Positions 57,894-64,000 of a stretch of 64,000 bases of DNA are shown in pieces (positions within the stretch are counted from its first letter, which is position 1; the number at the start of each line of letters is the position of its first letter). The translations under genes and the position numbers were made by a program. The DNA comes from Delphinus delphis (lineage: Eukaryota > Chordata > Mammalia > Artiodactyla > Delphinidae), in assembly GCF_949987515.2 (NCBI RefSeq), contig NC_082690.1, positions 108,312,400 to 108,376,399 on the forward strand, read 5' to 3'. The notes under the pieces were generated by a model that was given only the letters and a program-made list of their open reading frames with translations, searched no databases and was not told where the DNA came from.

Positions 57894-58639
57894 TGAGCAC
57901 CGTGCTCATACCTGCTTGTAGAGCAGGGACACGGTTCCAGTGAAGGATAATTGGGGTCTCCTGGGGGAAGTGCCCTTTAAGGGGACACCTCAAGGACCAG
58001 GCAGGTAAGGGGGAAGAGATTAAGGGGGGAAAGAGGGCAGTGCCTCTGAGCAGCCATGAGGACTTCCAGCGGGACAATACCAGGACCTACCTCAAAGTTC
58101 CGGCAGCCACCATGAATGGTCTAGAACTATAGTCAGGGCAGAGGACATTGTTGGTGACTGGGGTGGTGGTGGAGAGTCTGTGTGATTCTGCCCTTGAGGG
58201 GCTCTTCCACAGGGCACTCCTCCTCGGTGTCCCCCGGGCTCTCCACCTGCTCTCCTTTGCTCTAGCTGAGGCCCGATGACCTCCCATCCCATCTGAGCCC
58301 ACCTGGCCAGCCCCCAGGCTCCCTGCCCCCCGTAGCCAGAGCAACAATTCAGATCACACAGCGACCGCCACCGCCACCCCCCACCTGAAAGCTGGCCAGA
58401 GCTTCCCCTGGGCTGGCGTGAAGACCCAAGGTGCAGGGTTCTCACCACGCTGCCCCTGCCTCGCCCTGCCAGGCCCTTGGTCCCCTTTCCGTCCTCACTT
58501 GCCACATTCCTGCCCTGCACGAGCCATGTCCTCTGCACCTAGTATCGTACAGCTGGGAGGTGGAGGAAGCACCGGGCTCCAACGCTCACCTGGTAACCAC
58601 TCCCTGAACTACAGGGTCTCGCTCCCGAGATGAGGAGTC

Positions 58640-58705
58640 ACCAATCCTGATCCCACCCCCGTGGGACAGGAGCCTGATCCCACCCCCGTGGGACAGCAGC
58701 CTCAC
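58640..58705. repeat. Short tandem duplication (two units of about 30 bp)
   Basis: CCTGATCCCACCCCCGTGGG occurs twice in direct succession with near-identical flanks. Confidence 0.9.
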
Positions 58706-59099
58706 CACGGGGTGAACTCACGCCTGAAGAGGGAGTCAGGGGGCTTTAGATTAGATCTGACATCCTTAGAGAGATAGAAAGGGGTGCCAGCAAAAGGAGT
58801 GGGGATCAAAGACCTGATTGCTGTGATGGCCAGAGAAGCCTCCAGAGACTGGCCGATGAGCAGGACGGGCCAGCACATGGGGAGCAGTGAGTGGAAGCCA
58901 AGCCAGTGGGATCACTCATGACATAGTACAGGCAGAAAGAGAAAAGTAAGGGACGAAAGAAAGGTGGGGGAATGTGGAGGCTGGAGGCTCCTGAACCGAT
59001 GGAGAGGCGTTCCAAAAGGAGAGAAGAAGCAGAGGGAGGGAGGGGAGCAGAGACCACTGCACACACCTGAGGGAAGGACACACATGTGCCCGGACTTTA

Positions 59100-60350
59100 A
59101 GGGCCCAGAGTGCAGAACAGAAAAAAATCAAACTAAACCAAGAAACCAAGAAATCCACAATATCATTGGCAATTATGCACCTATCTCTCAGAAGCTGACA
59201 TGTCACAGTGGGAAAAATGAACAAACAAAATAAGGATGTAGAGGAAGTGAATGACTCAACTAACAGAAAAGGCTCTGCTGCCTCCACATGTACACAGAAC
59301 GTTCACAAAAATGACCTTATTAGGCCCTAAAAGAAAAGTCAATAAATTTGAAAAAGTCTATACCTTAAAATAAAATTGGAAACTAGTCACAAAAAGAGAG
59401 CAACAAAACTGATACACCTGGAAGTTAAAATATATATATTTCTGAATAATTCTTCGGTTAAAGAGAAAATAAAATGGAAATTAAATTTATTTAAAACAGA
59501 TTCACAGTGAAAGTATGACATATCAAAATCTGTGGGATGCTGCCAAAAAGGTATTCAGAGGAATATTTATAGCAGTTTCTAAAAATCAGGACGTTTGAAA
59601 ACAAATGGGCTAAGCTTTCAATTCAAGAGGCTAGAAAAAGAACACCAAAATAAATACAAGGAAAGAATAAGAAAGGATAAAGGAGGACATTAACGAAACA
59701 AAGAAAAATTTTTTGAAAATAGAATTGATCGACAAAACAAACTACTGTTTTTTTGAAGAGTCAAGAAAACAGATTAACGTTAAGCAAGTAAAGTAACAAA
59801 GAATTAGGAATGAAAAGGGAGTAATAACTACACATGCAGAGTGAATTGAAAATTATGTTATTATGATATATTATTCTATGTCCATAAAACTAAAAACTCA
59901 ACATGATAAATAATTTTCAAGGAAAAATTGTCCAAAGTGGCTTATGAAATAGAAAATCCTAATAAACAAAAACCCATTGAGGAAATTGAAATGATAGTCA
60001 CCTACCCTCCTTGTGAAGGTTCTAAGTTTTTTGAGCTATTTCTACAATATTTTCAAGAAGCAAATAACATCAATCTCACACGAAGTGTTCCAGTTATAGG
60101 CAAAGATGGGACATTGACCACCTTATCTTATTAGATAAAACTAGGCACCAAAACTGGGTAAGGAAATATAAGAAAATTCTAGATCAAAGCCAGTTATAAA
60201 CACAGATGCCCAAATCCTAAACTGTAAAGTAGCAGATGGAATTCAGCAGCCTAGCCGAGTCAAGATCATGTATACTCCAGGAATTCAAGGACAGTTCGAC
60301 CTTAGGAAGTCAAGCAATGCTCTAGCTCACATGATCTGGTATCTGGCCCC
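59100..60350 (+). pseudogene. Degenerate L1 ORF2 (reverse transcriptase region) fragment
   Basis: A-rich + strand sequence, in contrast to its GC-rich surroundings. Conceptual translation with frameshifts shows L1 ORF2 hallmarks: a segment near 59518-59580 of the YQNLWDAAK...RG.FIA type, a Lys/Glu-rich segment after it, and near 60190-60330 a segment resembling the NY.PI...DAKILN and IPG.QG.FN.RKS reverse-transcriptase region. Stops and frameshifts are frequent, and the longest frame is 68 codons. It is an old 5'- and 3'-truncated LINE-1 that cannot make protein. Confidence 0.85.
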
Positions 60351-60366
60351 TGTTTTTGTGTGTTCT

Positions 60367-60514
60367 CTTTTCTTTCTTTCTTTCTTTCTTTCTTTTTTTT
60401 TTTTGGCCACACTTCATGGCTTGCGGGATCTTAGTTCCCTGACCAGGGATTGAACCTGTGTCCCTGTAGTGGAAGCACAGAGTCTTAACCACTAGACCAC
60501 CAGGGAAGTCCCTT
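60367..60514 (-). mobile_element. Short tRNA-derived SINE inserted in the L1 fragment
   Basis: A (TTTC)n/poly(T) start, then 'ggccacacttcatggcttg', 'ggatcttagttccctgacc', 'ccactagaccaccagggaag' in reverse. Same short family as 9308-9432. A weak duplication (GTGTGTTCTC / GTGTGTTTTC) flanks it. Confidence 0.85.
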
Positions 60515-61329
60515 GGTGTGTTTTCAACTGGATTTATACTCTCATTTGTGGGCTGATGGGTTCGGGTGTGTGTCTCCCATTCCCAAGTTCCCAGCCTGCC
60601 CAGGGGCAGGGTTGGGTTGGGCTCATGCCAACTTTGCCTGGCCTCACTTGTACTCTGGTTTGCTATGTTTTGTCTCCATCCTTTCACCGCCTCCCCCCCC
60701 CCACCACCCCCCAACTCACGGCCAGTCACACAGTAGGCACCCAGAGGATCCCCATGGAACTGATCTGATTTTTACTGTAACTCAGCACACTCAGTCAGAT
60801 CCTTCCTGACTCAGCCATGTTTCTTGCACCAGTGGGAGGTGACCTCGGGATGGAACAGTTGGAAGGGATGGACAGACAGGTGCACAGAGTGTGGGCAGAG
60901 GGACAAGAGGCAGCCAAAGAGCTAAGGGTGATGGGAGCCAGGGATCCCAGGATCAGGAGGCACATGGGCTCAGGTGTTCCCAGGTTGAACCAACCCACGG
61001 ATATAGACTGGCATTCAGATGAGCTCTTGGGCCTTTCAGGGGACAGAGCACCAGGGTTCAGGCAAGAGAAGGCTGGGATGCTTCAGTGGGAGCCCTGCCA
61101 AGTGCCTTCACCAAGTACTGTGTCCTGAGCCTCTGTGGGTCCCACATGACTCATACCCTGAGCACCTCTGGGCTGTGCACCCCACACTCCACAGCAGCAG
61201 CCCTGTGCAGGCCACCTGGCTGGCACTCAGGAGAGATGGGCAGAGTTAGGCTGGAGAGAAGTCCATTCTAAAAGGAGCCTGGAGGACAGGGTCTGGGGCC
61301 TCTCTGGGGAAGCCTCATTCCTACCCGTG

Positions 61330-61650
61330 GCTTTGCACCTGCCGTTCCCTCTGCCTGGTCTTTGCAAGGCTGGCTCCTTCTCGCCACTGGGTCTCAGCCC
61401 CTCAGGGACGCCATCCCGGCCCCTTTAAGGGTCCTCATCATGGCCCCCAAGTTCTTTCTTTCCTGGAACTTATTATCACCACGAACTTATCTTGTTTTTG
61501 TCTGTTTGCTCCTTTCCTTGATTACTGTCTTCTGTCCTCCCCAACAGATGACAGTCCCTTGGGAGCCGGGACCTCTGCGATCTAGGCCACCACTGACCCC
61601 TGGGGCACGGGAGTGTGCAGTGAACATTGAACGTTTGTTGAATGAATGGA
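61330..61650. mobile_element. L2 LINE fragment
   Basis: 'ggctttgcacctgccgttcc', 'ctctgcctggtctttgc' and 'gaacgtttgttgaatgaatg' mark the L2 3' end. Confidence 0.65.
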
Positions 61651-62709
61651 TGAGTGAGTGAGGGCCAGGCGGGGACACCCCTGGCGGAATTCTCCCTGGG
61701 GGAGTAATTCTGGTTGTACTTTTCCAAGGGGTGGGAGTGGCCTGGCCCCGTCCAGGCTGGAACTGGGGACTTAAGGAGGTGCGAGTCCTGCGGGGCTGGG
61801 GCAGGGGCTGGCAACTGTGCTGGACACCGGGCCAGACCTCTCAGGCCACCTGCCTTCCCGCGGGGCAAGTGTTTTGCACCCCCCCCCGCCCCCCCGCGCA
61901 GTTCTGCCGGGCGGTGGAGAAGCAGCAAGGCCAGGCTGTCTCCCCAGCAGTTGTGGGAACACCTGTCGGGAAGGGTGTGGAGGGGGCCACGGCGGCAGCT
62001 GAGAGCTGAGCCTGGCCCGGGCCAGGGGAGGGCCTGGGTCAGCCGACTGGGGCTGGGGGCTCTGGGCAGCTGGTGCCGGGACCTGTGGGCCCGACAGGTG
62101 GGCCGGGGGGCTCAGCAGCTGGGCTGGCAACGACTGGAGGCAGGGTAGGCGCATCCCGGGGGGTAGATCCGGCCCCGGAGCTGTGTGCGCATGTGTGTGC
62201 GGGGGGTGGGCACAGGGGGTCTGGTGTGGGACAGGGGACAATGGGGGCATTTTCTGGGCCCCTCGCCCAGAGCGGCAATGTCCTGTGACGGCCCCCAGCG
62301 TTTGGCTCCGATGTGCCACAGGCTTTTCTGCCTGAGAAAGGCCTCTTTTTGCTTTTCTGAGAACTCTGGAGGCCCTGGGATGTGCACACTGAGGGGGTGC
62401 ACAGAGTGTGGATGTTGGGTGGAAAAAAGGGTTGAGGACAAGCTTTTCCTGCCTGGGCCGCCCCCCCCTCCCCCGCGAGAGGCTGGGTTCCCACAGCGTG
62501 GAGGGGGGTGACTGTTTCTTTGGACGGTCCCGCAGCTTCCCTGCCAAGATAGTGGGTTTAGATGTTAATACATATTCTGCCAGAAGAAAAGAAAAACGGT
62601 TTTGTAGACAGTAGTTTGGGAACTGCTGGGTTAAACAAAATTAGGTTCTTTGACTGGAGGCCTTCTCAGGGCCTTTAAAATGCAAATGAGCATCGTTGGC
62701 ACAAAAGCC

Positions 62710-62742
62710 CGGGGGCGGGGGCGGGGGCGGGGGGGGGAGGGG
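62710..62742 (+). promoter_or_regulatory. (GGGGGC)n G-quadruplex-type tract
   Basis: Four or more runs of five or more G separated by single C residues, next to a short AT-rich block (62640-62700) with 'AAAATGCAAATGAGC', which holds a perfect octamer ATGCAAAT. Confidence 0.6.
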
Positions 62743-64000
62743 TGCCGAGTGGGAAGGGAGGGGTGCTGTGGGAGCTTTCTGAAACTCCTCTGGCCCTGGA
62801 CCCAGCATCCACGGCTGGAATTCTGAGCAGAATCCTGAGCAAAGATTCGAGGTTTCCTTAAGTTCAGAGTTCCACGTCTGCCGGGTGCCCCGCGTGAGAA
62901 GGGCGGCCCGATCGCGTCTATGCCACCCGCCTCCTACCCAGGCTCTGCAGAGCTGGGGCAGCCCGGACTTAACGCCCCAGGCTGTGGCCCGCACCCATCC
63001 TCTGAGCCCTCCTAGCCACGGACCCCCGGCCGAGCCCTCGGAAGGCAGCAGGAACTGAAACCGGGGACCTGTCCTTCCACGGGGCGGGCGGCTGGAGCGC
63101 AGGGCGGCCCCGGGCTCTGACCTGCCTCTGTGCCTCCTGGAAGAGGGGCCCCACCTGCCGGGTCGGCTGCCTCTGCGGGGTCATCGCCGAGTGCACGAAG
63201 CTGGGGGGCCGAGGGCACCAACACGGCCCTCGTCCCAGTACGACAGGGGTTCAAGGTAGCGCTCAGAAACTGGCTGAAGCCTCGGAAAGAGCCGTCGTGG
63301 GTTCTGTCCAATGTAGTTAAAAACATCTGACTGTGACCACAAAAATGCTGGCCTCGGGCCTGCTGCGAAAACATTTTCATGTGAAATGCAAACGCGCTGG
63401 CGCGGTGAAGAGCTTGTGCATTAACCCTTGGAAGGGAGTGTGCGCAGAGCCGGCTTGGCCAGGAGCCACGGCCTCGGCCACCAGCAGGGACACAGCCCAG
63501 GGCACAGTCTCTGGGGACAGGTGCGGGGCCATCGGGGTGCTGCTGGGCTCCGGCAGCCTAGGGCCTGGACGTCCTCATGGGCTGGGGACATCCAGGTTTG
63601 GGGGGGCCTCCAGAGGTCAAGGGGCAGCCTGCTGCCACCGATGGGGCTGAGGCTCACAGACAAGCGTGCGTTCATTCGAGGCACCCTGAGTGGGCGGTGG
63701 CGTGGTCCGGGGCTGGGGGTGTGTATCAAGCAGACCCCGTCAGCACTCAGCTGGTATCTTGGAGCTGGGGGAGAGATGTGATAGCCGAGAGGTAAAACTG
63801 GGGGGCACTGGGTGCACGGTGCACGGGGCGGCACGCGCCAGGGGGTCCCTCCTACCTCAGTGGGAGGAAGCCCGTCCCCTCCGCGCCGGCAGGGACGGCC
63901 CAGCTTCCCACGGCTAAGAGGACCACTGCAGCGCACCGCCCGGAGGCCCAGCCCAACACCCGGGGCACCGGTGCTCGAGGACAGATTCCCCAAGGGGCGA

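Larger units (their letters stand above)
35347..64000 (-). other. KCNQ1: KCNQ1 last intron (partial, at least 28.6 kb)
   Basis: From the acceptor at 35347-35348 to the end of the window I find no match to the preceding small exon (the one encoding the [20 protein letters not shown] region), the 47-bp and 95-bp exons before it, or any other KCNQ1 exon. The human last intron is roughly 70 kb, so this is expected. Long open frames here, such as + strand 47528-48640 (370 codons), are GC-driven and carry no recognisable domain. The interval holds the repeats listed separately and several AT-rich blocks that may be enhancers. In mouse and human this part of the domain contains long-range CDKN1C regulatory elements. 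Confidence 0.85.

Noticed and set aside
35347..64000. KvDMR1 imprinting centre and KCNQ1OT1 promoter
   Set aside because: In mammals these lie in KCNQ1 intron 10, several exons beyond the right edge. Only the last intron is present here, and KCNQ1OT1 is transcribed away from this side.

Overview
The window is mammalian nuclear DNA, most likely from a cetacean (whale or dolphin) or a close cetartiodactyl relative. The evidence is several full-length tRNA-derived SINEs of the CHR type, with A and B boxes and A-rich tails, a shorter related SINE subfamily, and the 3' end of an artiodactyl-type L1. The species call rests on repeat families recalled from knowledge, not on a search.

Two protein-coding genes are certain, and they converge. 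The complete CDKN1C gene (p57KIP2, + strand) occupies about 2350-4805 in a large CpG island: promoter with three CCAAT boxes and a TATA box, a 257-residue coding sequence split by a 525-bp intron, a 95-bp intron just after the stop codon, and a 3'UTR with a perfect miR-221/222 seed site. On the - strand lies the 3' end of KCNQ1: the last coding exon at 35116-35346, its 3'UTR down to about 34045, and more than 28 kb of the preceding intron running off the right edge. This matches the mammalian imprinted domain of human 11p15.5 (KCNQ1-CDKN1C), with the same tail-to-tail order and a similar separation (about 29 kb here).

The 29 kb between the genes, and the KCNQ1 intron, hold no other convincing protein gene. 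They contain SINEs, old L1, L2, MIR and MLT1 fragments, microsatellites, a 17-bp minisatellite, secondary CpG-rich patches and AT-rich islands that look like conserved regulatory DNA. One CpG island at about 15.45-16.25 kb sits near where human KCNQ1DN would be expected. In other mammals this interval carries long-range CDKN1C enhancers. The imprinting centre KvDMR1 and the KCNQ1OT1 promoter lie in an earlier KCNQ1 intron and are not in this window.

The observations most worth checking are: loss of the upstream CDKN1C initiator codon used for the longer human isoform; a short PAPA region together with an added Ala/Thr tract; the 8-mer miR-221/222 site; the KCNQ1DN-position CpG island with an inverted SOX-like motif; and a 17-bp minisatellite that is open in all six frames. 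I found no sign of a novel enzyme system, CRISPR array or similar. The window is an ordinary mammalian imprinted locus with some lineage-specific changes.
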